In this document: positions 37,997 through 49,000 of the stretch, in pieces
Numbering within the stretch: the stretch's first letter is position 1
How the letters are laid out: every line of letters starts with the position of its first letter
Source of the DNA: Tubiluchus corallicola
Lineage: Eukaryota; Priapulida; Priapulimorpha; Priapulimorphida; Tubiluchidae
Length of the DNA: 64,000 nucleotides
Reading direction: 5' to 3'
Assembly (NCBI GenBank): GCA_030141605.1
Contig: JAQGDQ010000005.1
Span: forward strand, 1,922,180-1,986,179
Translations under genes and position numbers: made by a program
Notes under the pieces: generated by a model
What the model was told of the DNA's origin: nothing
What the model saw: only the letters and a program-made list of their open reading frames with translations
Databases searched by the model: none

Positions 37997-38609
37997 TAGG
38001 GTTGCCACCACTCCTGACTTGGCCAGGAGTCTCCTCAAATTGTTCGTACGAATCTTCTGATTTCGACTATCACATTAAATTTTAAATGGAAATACAACTT
38101 GCATGTTATTGAGACTTTGCAAAAGATTAACCTAAAAATACCACACGAGTTTCTATTAATTAGGGCAATAGCAAACTCATTAAATAAAGTTTAATCGGTT
38201 GTATGGCTTCCTCATTCAGCCCTACATTTTTTGTCAATGCTGCGAAGCAAGTATTCGTCCACTTTAGCTTTTAGCTTTAATAACACAAATTACTTAATAA
38301 TTTGATTGCTAAACCCAGAAACTTCAGAGAACGTGAGAAATGTGATTGGGAAGAACCTCCAAATATTGATATCGATAATCGACTGCTTGTTCTTTTGTAA
38401 GCTTTAGATTTGGGACTTTTTGGTGTCTAAAATCAAGAATTTGTAATACATAGTACTTTGAATTTCTTTGATTTTGGTTTCTGAAAAAGACCTCATAAAA
38501 CATCTAAAGTGCAGGAAGTGTCTGGTATCCGGGACTCTGTCCCAGGCCTCACTGGCCGCCTAGCTAGCTCTTGACTTTGGTTCACGATGATATGGCAACC
38601 CTACGCCTT
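37997..38609. mobile_element. Short hAT-like non-autonomous element with 8-bp target duplication
   Basis: Terminal inverted words TAGGGTTGCCA (37997-38007) and TGGCAACCCTA (38593-38603) bracket about 610 bp without coding capacity. The octamer TGTCTGAC occurs at 37989-37996 and again at 38610-38617, a perfect 8-bp direct repeat as expected for hAT insertions. A six-base tail lies between the right inverted word and the duplicate, so the exact right end is uncertain. Confidence 0.65.
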
Positions 38610-39198
38610 TGTCTGACCTGTCTGGTCTGAGTCATCGTCGTCGATTAGACACCAAAATCCGTGCTAACAGGCCTAGTTGGCTCAATTTAGCCCAAACCTG
38701 GCAGCTTTCATTTAACACACATTTCATCAAAAATAAGCATTAACATTGCGTATACGGGCATTTTGAAGGTGACTACTCTATATATGATACAAGAACAAAC
38801 TTCGCAAATATAATTAATACGACAACAACAATAGCAGCAGCAACAACAATAATAATAAAATTGAATTTGTTATTCTGAATTTTGGAATTATCAAACAAAA
38901 TTTTTACTTTTTACAAGTACTTTGCATAAAGTAGTTTCAAGTTTATTTTATTTATTACAAATAATCCTGAACATGAACATGAATAATCCTCGAAACTGTG
39001 TGAAAAAATTGACATATGGCAAAGTAAGTATAACAGTAATAATTAATAACAAATTAGTCCAAGAAGACCTTGGCATGGCTATATCGCCGCATTTCGCCAA
39101 AATCACCTTGTCAAAAATAAAAACAAAAGGGTCAGATATGAAAAAGGAAGGAAGAGGGATGGTATTAGAAAGAATGGATAATCAATGTGCATACACTT

Positions 39199-39202
<4 letters not shown>

Positions 39203-39253
<51 letters not shown>
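39203..39253. repeat. (AT)n microsatellite
   Basis: About 50 bp of AT dinucleotide repeat with one interruption (ATGTATAT), roughly 700 bp upstream of the PEPCK start codon. Confidence 0.95.
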
Positions 39254-39943
39254 CTATTGGTCTACTATACATACATGCACTGCATATTTATTGTCAGAAA
39301 AATTGATGAACAAAAATACCAGCCAAAATAAAAAAAGCGTACTAGCAAAACAAAAAAAATATTATTATAACTAAGCTATAATTATAAACAACATTTTCTT
39401 TGAAGGAACTGCAAAGTATATTGATTATGCTAACAGCTTAATCTCTATTTTCCGAAAGTTTGCTCTATTCCTTTAAAAAGGGAATTAACCCTAAAATATT
39501 CAAAGGCAACACTATTTCCTTTTGGCTTTTTATGCATAAGGCAAATGACCAAATGCGCTATAGCACAAAATTCAAGTTCTAGAAAAGCATGTGACTGTGC
39601 ACGTGACGCGCCCAATCCTTGACATTTAACTGGAATCACCAGTCATGACAGCGCGATCTACGCCTCTTTTATAATAATTAGGTAAAATTTAAAGTCAAAA
39701 AAGAAGCTCGCAAGAATTTTGCAAGAAGAACGGTCGGATAAGCGCTTGTAAGTTTTTAATATATAGGGGCAACCTAGTCTCAACTTTTATGAAAACTTTG
39801 TTTTTATTTAGTCAAATGATTAGTGATCGCTGCTTGACTAAGCTGCCACCCGGCTTCAGAAGGTCACTCGATCAATTTTGTCGGTCTGAGAGATTTTCTT
39901 GTTAAAATTTCTCTTTCTCTGTGCATAAAGCCGTCAACCGAAG

Positions 39944-41869
39944 ATGAGCCATCCTCGCAAAGACAAGGATGTTTACGCTACTGGTTTTTATGAGGTTCAC
40001 GAAATTGTTGTACCTCATTTAGGCCATGTTCCAATTGCAAAGGGAGATTTCAGTCGTTTGCCGAAAAAGGTGCAACAGTGGATAGCGAAAAAGGTAGATC
40101 TTTGCGAGCCACGTGCACTTTACATTTGCGATGGGAGTACTAGCGAAGCAGAAGAAATTATCCATAAGCTCATTGAACGCGGCAGCTTATTTCCATTGGA
40201 GGCAATGGAGAACTGCTATGTCACTCGTACTGACCCAGCTGATGTAGCTCGTGTGGAAGGGAAAACGTTCATTTGCACCGAGTCAAAGTTTGAAGCTGTG
40301 CCTCATGTAGCTGAAGGAGAAAGAGGTATTATTGGAAAATGGATGAACCCTACTGAGATGGGCAAGGAAATGGGCTCGCGATTTCCTGGTTGCATGAAGG
40401 GGCGTACAATGTATGTCATACCATTCAGCATGGGCCCTATTGGATCGAAGTTCTCTAAGATTGGTGTGCAGCTGACTGATTCCAACTATGTCGTTTTGTG
40501 CATGCGTATCATGACCCGCATGAGCCTTGATATATGGGAACACCTCGGAGATTCTGATTTCGTCAAATGTTTGCATTCTGTTGGTTGCCCTCGTCCTGTT
40601 AAGAGAAAGGTTGTGAATCATTGGCCATGTAACCCTGATCTAACCATGATTGCTCATTTTCCAGATGAATGGAAGATTGTTTCTTTTGGCAGTGGCTATG
40701 GTGGCAATTCGCTGTTGGGCAAGAAATGCTTTTCCTTGCGTATTGCAGGTAGAATTGCTAAAGATGAAGGCTGGATGGCTGAGCACATGCTGATATCTGG
40801 TGTGGTCAATCCGAAAGGACAAGAGCAGTTCATCACAGCCGCATTTCCTTCTGCTTGTGGTAAGACAAATCTTGCTATGATGATGCCCGATTTGAAGGAT
40901 TGGAAGGTTAGATGCGTTGGAGATGACATTGCGTGGATGCGTTTCCTTGATGATGGAAAATTGTATGGTATCAATCCTGAAAGTGGCTTCTTTGGAGTCT
41001 GTCCAGGCACCAGCCACAAGACGAATCCTATGGCCATGGAGACCTGTAAGACCAACACTATCTTTACTAACACTGCAATGACTTGTGACGGAAGAGTTTT
41101 CTGGGAGGGGCTGGAAGAAGAAATTGAGGATAAAGACGTTCCCATGATTACATGGTTGGGAGAGCCATGGAAGATTGGTATGCCAGGAAAGTCATCTCAT
41201 CCTAATTCTAGATTTTGCACTCCAGCTAGGCAGTGTCCAATGATTCATCCAAGATGGGAAGATCCTGATGGTGTACCTATCTCTGCTATTATGTTTGGTG
41301 GTCGCAGACCGCAAGGCGTGCCATTGGTATTCGAATGCTTTGATTGGAATCATGGTGTTTTCGTTGGAGCTTCTGTTAAATCTGAGGCAACTGCTGCGGC
41401 TGAATTTAAAGGAAAAGTCATTATGCATGACCCCATGGCAATGAGACCATTCATGGGCTACAATTTTGGCGAGTATCTGAAACACTGGCTGGAATTCGGC
41501 AAGAAACCTGGTCTGAAAAAGCCTCGTATTTTCCACGTCAACTGGTTCCGTGTCGATGATGATGGCAAATTCTTGTGGCCAGGATTTGGATGTAACATCC
41601 GTGTTATCGAGTGGATTCTTCGTCGCTGCAACGGGGAAGAAGGTATCGGCATTGAAACACCAATTGGTATAATTCCTAAAGAGGGAAGTATCAACACCGA
41701 AGGTCTTGGTCCAATCAAGTGGGATAAGCTATTTTCTATTCCCGCGGACTACTGGTTGGAAGATATGGTTGAAACTCACAATTTTTTCGTAAATCAGTTG
41801 GGTGTTGACTTGCCAGAAGAACTTAAAGTGGAAATGGAGAAACAAGAAGCCAGACTGAAAGCTATGTAA
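39944..41869 (+). CDS. PCK1: Phosphoenolpyruvate carboxykinase (GTP), intronless
   Basis: The protein is 641 residues in one uninterrupted exon. It converts oxaloacetate and GTP to phosphoenolpyruvate, CO2 and GDP, the entry step of gluconeogenesis. Diagnostic segments of the GTP-dependent family are present in order: FPGCMKGRTMYVIPFSMGP, FVKCLHSVGCP, SFGSGYGGNSLLGKKC, the P-loop AFPSACGKTN (residues 300-309 with the reactive Cys305), VGDDIAWM, RFCTPARQCP, FGGRRP and FHVNWFR. The N-terminus is about 17 residues longer than human cytosolic PCK1 and begins MSHPRKDKDV; it does not look like a clear mitochondrial transit peptide, so cytosolic location is favoured but not proven. Vertebrate PCK genes have many introns, so the single coding exon is notable. 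All catalytic motifs are intact, and a polyadenylation signal lies about 800 bp downstream. The symbol is by similarity; PCK1/PCK2 orthology is not resolved. Confidence 0.96.
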   Translation: MSHPRKDKDVYATGFYEVHEIVVPHLGHVPIAKGDFSRLPKKVQQWIAKKVDLCEPRALYICDGSTSEAEEIIHKLIERGSLFPLEAMENCYVTRTDPADVARVEGKTFICTESKFEAVPHVAEGERGIIGKWMNPTEMGKEMGSRFPGCMKGRTMYVIPFSMGPIGSKFSKIGVQLTDSNYVVLCMRIMTRMSLDIWEHLGDSDFVKCLHSVGCPRPVKRKVVNHWPCNPDLTMIAHFPDEWKIVSFGSGYGGNSLLGKKCFSLRIAGRIAKDEGWMAEHMLISGVVNPKGQEQFITAAFPSACGKTNLAMMMPDLKDWKVRCVGDDIAWMRFLDDGKLYGINPESGFFGVCPGTSHKTNPMAMETCKTNTIFTNTAMTCDGRVFWEGLEEEIEDKDVPMITWLGEPWKIGMPGKSSHPNSRFCTPARQCPMIHPRWEDPDGVPISAIMFGGRRPQGVPLVFECFDWNHGVFVGASVKSEATAAAEFKGKVIMHDPMAMRPFMGYNFGEYLKHWLEFGKKPGLKKPRIFHVNWFRVDDDGKFLWPGFGCNIRVIEWILRRCNGEEGIGIETPIGIIPKEGSINTEGLGPIKWDKLFSIPADYWLEDMVETHNFFVNQLGVDLPEELKVEMEKQEARLKAM

Positions 41870-42670
41870 ACACTGAGCAGCTGCTTCAGTGACACAGTGC
41901 TCATTGCACATATACCCATTTCTTGCACTAATGTTTTTTTTTCAGTTATTGCTCATTAAGTCTGTTACTTAAGTGTGTACTGTAGATGTCATAATGTGTA
42001 TTACTGAAGTGCTGCTGTAATAACTAGTCTCTACAAATGAAAATATTCGATAAAATGCAAGAAATGTTTTTGCACGCACTAGTCATAACATGGTGAGGTA
42101 ATAGTACAAAGTATTAATTTCATTGCAGTGGCAGTTTTGTTTTTCAGCCTGTATTTCAATACTTGTGAAGTATTTATTTGATGTTGCAGCTAAAACTTGA
42201 TCCATGTAGTTTTTGTGAGCAATAGCTGTTGCGGCGTGTTCCTGTAATACCTTTATGGTATCTTGTAGATCTCATATTGTGTTGTATCTAACCTGATTGC
42301 TCAAACGTTCGTTTCATTTTCTCCTGTTAAAATTTGCTCTTTCAAATCATTGTAATTTTATTTTAATATTACTTCAGTTAAATTACCTCTTGGAATTGTT
42401 GGTTGATATTGTTGACATGCGAGATAGCTTCAGGCCTAGGTGTAGTCAGATAACAGATGTGTGAGATTAAGATGTTTCATGTTATACTTATGGTAGACGT
42501 GTTTCACCATTTTATTTACCAGGCTTATCGTACTACCTACCTATACATTCATTTCACTTGTAGTAACTTTGAAGTTATGTAGCAATGTAGTGCTGCACAA
42601 TACTGAAATACTGTAGCACGGTTATTTACCATGTATCCATTGGTGTTTTGTCTAATGCTTTAGAATGTTA

Positions 42671-42676
42671 AATAAA
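42671..42676 (+). promoter_or_regulatory. Polyadenylation signal of the PEPCK gene
   Basis: A canonical AATAAA lies about 800 bp after the stop and is followed within 40 bp by a T/GT-rich stretch (TTGTTTGCTTTAGTTTGTGTTGG), the usual downstream element. Confidence 0.65.
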
Positions 42677-42699
42677 AACTGTCAAATGGTCACATTTGA

Positions 42700-43489
42700 A
42701 ATTGTTTGCTTTAGTTTGTGTTGGTTTTATACGAAATCAAAATTTATTTCTGCAGTGTAATACTAAATGCTTGTGACTAACATAACTATGCTGCAGTACG
42801 TGTCTACTTGGTATAGTAAATTGAAACTCCAAGAAACTGGCTTTAAAGTTGAATTTCTGACAGTAGCAGCAACAGCAGCTGTAATAGCAGCAGAATTTCA
42901 TAATTAAATTTAATTTGTATGGTACTATACAAAGTGCAGACTACCACTTTGCTGGAAGTGCTGCTACCACTTTAACAAATAAATGTTTCTTGACGTAAGA
43001 ATACTAAACACCGAGCATTTCTTGTCAAAGTTTGTGTAAGTGAAAACAGTTATTCAAATGAGATTTGAGAACTCAGTTTTCATAAAATTTTGCAAACTTG
43101 GTAATTTTCAATACAAAATTTTGGTCGATTGTCACAAAGTACTGATACTGTAGATTAGTTAACTGTAACAATTTACACATTCAGCGTTTCATCTCAGGAT
43201 TATTCTTGATAGGCTAAGACTAAATCGGGTAGATTCGGGTCCTGTCACAGTTATCAGCATAATAAATAGGTTGTTCTATTTAGATCTGGATACCGATTTG
43301 CTGTGTAAAACAACACACTTACTTAAATTTTAGCTGCTACAGAAACTGAAATGGAGTGAATGCAGTGAATTAGGCTATTTAACTAATGCAACTGTTGTAC
43401 GAAAATAGTTGTTTTTGAAATAATAAAATCATTTATTACTGTACATTGCAGCATACTTAAAATGCTTAGGGATTTAGTGATTTCTTTAC
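42700..43489. other. Short spacer between PEPCK and the small three-exon gene
   Basis: Nothing is supported here except a short CAG-rich stretch near 42864-42890. If the small gene has an additional 5' exon it would lie here, but none was recognised. Confidence 0.4.
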
Positions 43490-44207
43490 ATGTACATACT
43501 ATTCTTATCTATTGATAATAATACAGTGGCTCGCAGCTATAGGCAGTTCTACGTACAGCAGCTATCTACTCTTGTGCACTCAAGATCGATTCTGTCAGTT
43601 GCTATGAAAGAAGCTCGAAGGTCACCTCCTGGATTTCGACTCACTAATGTAAGCTGATGCTGTCGTCATTGCGGGTGGCTTATTTTGGAAACTTCTGGCG
43701 TAGGGCTATTTTAGACTTTTAGAATGAATTCAGTGAAATTTAACGAAACCCATGTAAATTATCAAGCGACTACATGTACAAGAAATTACATTACATGCAG
43801 GGCCTGCAGGCACACTGTGCTTGTTAAAGTCTCGCATCGGTTATCACGAAAAATAGCAGGGTTGTTTTATTTTCTAGAAGTGCGTATTACAGTTTGAAAA
43901 CTGCTTGTACGAGATGTCTTCTTCAGTGTTCCTTAGCAACTTGGTATGCTATGATGCTAAAACTGAATTCACGGATATATGGCTACACGCATGCAAAGCA
44001 GCATTAGCTATAAATACTGCAGCGTTTAACAGGCGTAATGGTCCCCGCAGCCTGTTACATTATGCAGTCAGGTGCAGTTTGTATGTTTGCATTTGAAAGC
44101 ATGTTGAATTTTGCACAAGGTAATCAGACCTACAGTAAATTGTCACTGTTTACTGAAGTACTCGTTTCAGTCTAAGAGAACCTAGTGAACGAATTTTCAA
44201 TCACTGA
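43490..44207 (+). CDS. Small three-exon gene, unknown family (about 124 aa)
   Basis: Three short exons join in phase: 43490-43648, 43893-44071 and 44171-44207. The first ends in a good donor (AAT|GTAAGC). The second lies between ATTACAG and a CAG|GTGCAG donor. The third follows CTCGTTTCAG and ends in TGA. The frame reads YRQFYVQQLSTLV...RRSPPGFRLTN, then FENCLYEMSSSVFL...FTDIWLHACKAALAI, then LREPSERIFNH. The composition is balanced, unlike the surrounding non-coding frames, and two independent phase matches are met. The ATG at 43490 gives 124 residues; alternatively 43527 is an acceptor (AATACAG) for an earlier exon. No signal peptide, transmembrane segment or known motif is evident. An AATAAA at 44437-44442 fits as its polyadenylation signal. 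Function unknown. Confidence 0.55.
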
Positions 44208-44436
44208 AGATATATGTAGGGAAATTAATCACCAAAAGAAATTAAGCTTATGAATCGAAAATCCATTCTAGAATATTGCATACTGTAGTAGATACACCTT
44301 ATGCTGGATATGGTCTCGGTGTTTTTATTTACACTAGCTATGTATGCTTAGCTAATCTCAAACTCGAATATCAACTTTTATATAGTTGTGTTTGTTATTG
44401 TACTAATTATTGTCACAAAGTACAAGGTAAAGCAAA

Positions 44437-44442
44437 AATAAA
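44437..44442 (+). promoter_or_regulatory. Polyadenylation signal of the small three-exon gene
   Basis: AATAAA lies 230 bp past the TGA of the proposed third exon, just before the convergent end of the NAA60 transcript. Confidence 0.4.
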
Positions 44443-46071
44443 GATGTCGGCCATGGCTAATTTTCAACATGAATTGATATATTTTAAGAAAATATCAATT
44501 TTGAACACCAAGTAAAGAGTAATTTCTGAGTAATAATGCAGTAACAGTAAATAATAAAATTTGTTTTTTATTAGTCAACCAAAAAACATCCTTAAAGTGA
44601 CTAAACACTTTTGCATGTTTTAGTTTTCAGGCATAACATACATAAACAAGATAAACAATGACAAAAATGAATACTGAAAATTACACATTTTGATCAGCAA
44701 TAAGCACAGTTTATTTTGAATGTTTTCAGTAAAATAAAGGTAAAATTTCATTGATGAAAAGAAGCTCAGATGTTAAAACATCAAATTTAGAGCATGTTCA
44801 GCACATACTCACATTTACAGAAAAAAATTATAGCTAAACAGTTAAAGCTAGGCTCATTTACCAAGTTCAATACGTGTTCTCTGGTTACAGAATCTTTTCG
44901 TGAACTGGCATGATATCAGGATAGAATTTTAATAACATTTTTTTCGATTTTCATATACTGCTTTTTATAAATCACTATACTTACATACTAGCCAATTAAT
45001 AGCTTATTTGCTCTCACAAAACCATGCATATTACGAGAAAAAATAAATTATTATATTAGCAAAACCTGGTTAGAAAATCAAATAATACTAATGCTTGTTG
45101 CATAACTAACAAGCCCATGATGCTACTCAATTACATATGGTACTTTAAATAACTATGTACTTTACTGTACAGATGTTCTGATTTCAATGACATGACTAGG
45201 TCAGTGACTGACTAACTCCACAGTGAGCAGCTATACGATTTTTATCTATTGTAAATCTACATCATAACTACAGTATCACCACATCATAAATGTAGTAAAA
45301 CTATATTTTACTACTGCAAAGTATGCTCAAGTCAAAATTAAATGTTGCTAATTGTAATGAGTTTAACTGCCACTCTCACTACAAATTATTTTTAAAACAT
45401 TTTAGTCATTTAACTTTGAAAAATGTACTAACTTCGTAAATTCTAGTTCTAAAGTTTTTCTACCACAAAAAAGATCTACATATCAAATTACGGGCCTACT
45501 ATCAAATCACGTTTTGCAATGTAATGAAAGAGAAATGGCTACCAAGAATACTATTAATAGCAAACATATTAAATTACCCAATTGCTTGCATAAAACAAGA
45601 AACTATGCATGATATATAATTTTGCAGTTTTCGTTACTACAAAAAATCCCTGCAAATAAAAAAACTACTTAAACAACACAACAACACAGAAGGCGGCAGC
45701 CTCTATAACTATTTAACTCACTGACAATATGAAATCCAATCCATCTTGACATATAATTATATAGTGGGACATATACACACAGAAATAGTAATTACAATAA
45801 CATAATATAAATATAACAGGCTATCTATAGAGCTATTTACAACTAATTGCTAATTAATTTCAGAATTTTATGATTTCACTGATGAATAAATAAATTACAA
45901 GATGATATTTTTACTAGCAGTAAAAGAAACAAAAACAGTATACACTTTTAAAGCAATGTAGGAGAACACATAATTGTATACATATTTACAAAAAATATAA
46001 GTAAAAAGCATGACGTAAACTCGTTCGATGACTTTCGTACACAGAGGTATGCCTGGACTTTGGCAAGTTCA
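44443..46071 (-). other. Probable 3' UTR of NAA60
   Basis: About 1.6 kb of AT-rich sequence has no exon on either strand. On the minus strand an AATAAA word occurs near 44572-44566, about 1.5 kb past the NAA60 stop, and could end its transcript. A nearer signal cannot be excluded. Confidence 0.35.
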
Positions 46072-49000
46072 TCAACACTTGTGTTCAACATTAGTAGTAC
46101 ATGTTGCATTGTTTGAAATCAGGCGGCAGCACCAGTACCCCAGTCCTCGAACCAGCCTCTGAGGAATTGCACATGGCTGCAACTTGGCAAGTACTGATCC
46201 AAACTGTTTGATATAGTCAGTAACAATTGTTAAGGAAACTAATTTTAAACGATTGACAACCAGAAACTTTATTCGCAAACACAGTACTGCAGTAAAGTAT
46301 ATAAAATCCTAACTCACAAATATTAAATTTTTGGCAACCAAACAATCAAAAAAGTGAAAAAAATCAGCAATGACTATGAATTTGAACCAAATGTCATGAC
46401 GAATAATCTACACCACCCCCTCTGACAAAGGCAGGTTATAGTTCAATGCCAAACTTTCAACTTCTCCAAGCTTTACATAACTTATGTATTGCTTCCACAT
46501 AAATTCAAATTCATAAAAGTAAATTTTGTTGTTTTTTTTGTACAGCCCAGCACTCTGCAAACGAGAGTGAAGCAGGGACAACCAGGAACATTATTTACAA
46601 ATACCTCTGTTTTCGGCCATAATTCGTTCCTAAAAAGAGTTTGAAAACCAATTTGGTTGAGTACCTAATCATTTATTCCCATAAGAAATAATGTAAAAGC
46701 AAATTATCCGTTCTCAAGCACCAAATGAACTGTAAAGTATTACTAAAACGAAATACAATAATGCAAAAATGTTTACTCAAACAGTAGCTATGATATAATG
46801 GATAAGAAAAACAATAGAATTATTTAGAAAGAAAAACATAATTATTCCTGTAAAAAGCAGAGAAAAATAAGCGGAGAGAGCACTTAGCGATGTTAGGTGA
46901 TTCAAATGTTGTGCATTTGACTACTCTCAGGCGCGGTCAGTTACGCTCGACTCAACTCAGCTCGCTGCTCATGCGTTCATCACGTGTTTGGCGGTTGGTC
47001 GAGAGTAGAGACAATTTCAGCTCGAATTTTCTGGTCGAAAACCAATTTGTACGAATACGGAGACAGTCGACAACCGAGGTATCACTGTACAACACTGAGG
47101 TCAAGTGTTTGTATGCTTAACACATAAATATTAAATTTTTTGAAACCAAACTAGTGACTATGAAATGACGCATAGACTGCATCACTTCTTGTGACCATGG
47201 CAGTGTGATGCTAATAGCTTAGTGTGATATTAACAGCTTGTCAAACACTTCGACTTTCCCAAGTTTTTTATTTCACTTACTTATTTCTTTCACCAACAAT
47301 TCAAATTCATAAAAGCAATTTTTTTGTACAGCATAACACTCTGCATAACACTCTAACACACTACTTCATGTAAACTGGCAGTCAAGAATGATCCTTTATC
47401 TTGCAGAACCAGCTAGGTATTTTAGTACCATTTAGAAGCATATTCATTGTCTCTCAATGAAGAAAACAGCCAAAAGCAATCGGATGCACAAAATGCAGAA
47501 TATTATAATAATATTTTATTCACTTGTGTATGAACCAGTTTTGCCATGCTTAACTAGGATCACTAAGCACACACAATAAGCATCTATCCTAGTGAAAAGC
47601 AACCAAAGTATTCCACAGATGCAGCAGATGGAATTGGCAATCTCAGCTTGAGTTAGACGAGTCACTCAATGTAGATATTAACATGTTCATTCATTACATT
47701 ACGTTTTTGTTTTAAGTGAGTGAATGAGACAGGTATCATTAAGTATGATTTGTACAAACTTCCAAATACGGCTAAGAAAGCTCTGCCGCTTCAATGTCCC
47801 ATTTTAGATAATCATTGATAAAGAGTTAGTGTCTGCCAAACTATGCCAAACTATATAAAAATGTGCTTAACTTACAACACATAGTTATACTTGACCAATA
47901 TTGGCTGTGATATTACATACGTAAAACATATGAACCAGTATAAATAGATATATAGGTGTCTACGTAGACAATGTGAAAGCAAAAAAGGATATATAAAACT
48001 CCAAGGTGGTTGTCCACCATTGATGTACAATACGTATGTGTATCCGTCACTGGCAACACCCTAAAACAATATGGCCCAATTACACATTTGATCATAAAAT
48101 ATTATTACTATGCAGCATGCATGTAAAAAAATTTTCTCACAATCATAATTGTATCATTACAACACATAAAGAAGTAAAATCATTATCTGGTGACACTTAA
48201 ATTGAGGTAATAATTTCAAAAGGCCCAGGCAGCATTGAATGTGTGTTATTAACTTATTACTATAACATTTCCTGTTTGAATATAGTTCTGTCTTAGAGAT
48301 AACAGATGCAGAATATTAATAAAATTCAAAAAGAAGAAAAATACTGGGAGAAAAGTTTAGAATATTGTGTCATGAGCTAGTTACTAAATAGATATAACAA
48401 CATTTTCCGATCATTTGAAGGAATGTTTAATTTTAGTGAAGAGCACTAAAATGTATTACTGGTAATACAAACCAGTAAACATAGTTATAAACATATAATA
48501 AAAATACGGGCTGCTGTAGTTTATCAGACACCACAGCAGCTGCAGTGCTTTTGCCAGAAATGAAATGGTAATCAGCTTCACATAATGTAAGCCTACTAAT
48601 AATAAATTATAAATTAGATTTGCCTAGCCCATTGTTTCGGATTCATCTAGATGACTGTTTTCATTGAACTGTTTGCATGGTACGAGTAGCTGATAAAAGA
48701 ACTGCAGTAGACCTACATGTAGCGCTGTGTTGGCATAAACTAATTATAATGCAAAAAACAATACGTCAAATTTACCCGTATTGAATAATAGAATGGCAGG
48801 AAACAATGTCTTGAGAAACGCTGCTTTTCATAGAAGTTGATTGCACTCTTGTTTGATGACAACACGTGCAAGTAGATTGCTTTGCAGTTTGACCTTTCAG
48901 TGCAGGATAAATAGGACAACAGGTTGTCCAACAACAGTGATGCTAAAATTATAAATCAACTTTAAACAATGTTGTACGAATAACTGGTACAAAATCAATA

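Larger units (their letters stand above)
34187..39943. other. Repeat-rich interval between DUSP19-like and PEPCK genes
   Basis: It contains the LINE remnant (35034-37397), the hAT-like element (37997-38609), simple repeats, and LINE-tail-like ends such as AATAAAATGAAATTGAATTG near 34674 and ATAAATAAATTGAAATTGAA near 37735. No host gene is supported. The last few hundred bases are the PEPCK promoter region; an AATATATAG word near 39758 is a weak TATA candidate only. Confidence 0.5.

Noticed and set aside
40283-41911. Several 60-149-codon frames on the minus strand
   Set aside because: They mirror the PEPCK coding sequence, whose composition keeps antisense frames open; none resembles a protein family.
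46890-47120. 76-codon plus-strand frame
   Set aside because: It reads across the right half of the mariner-like MITE; no protein similarity.
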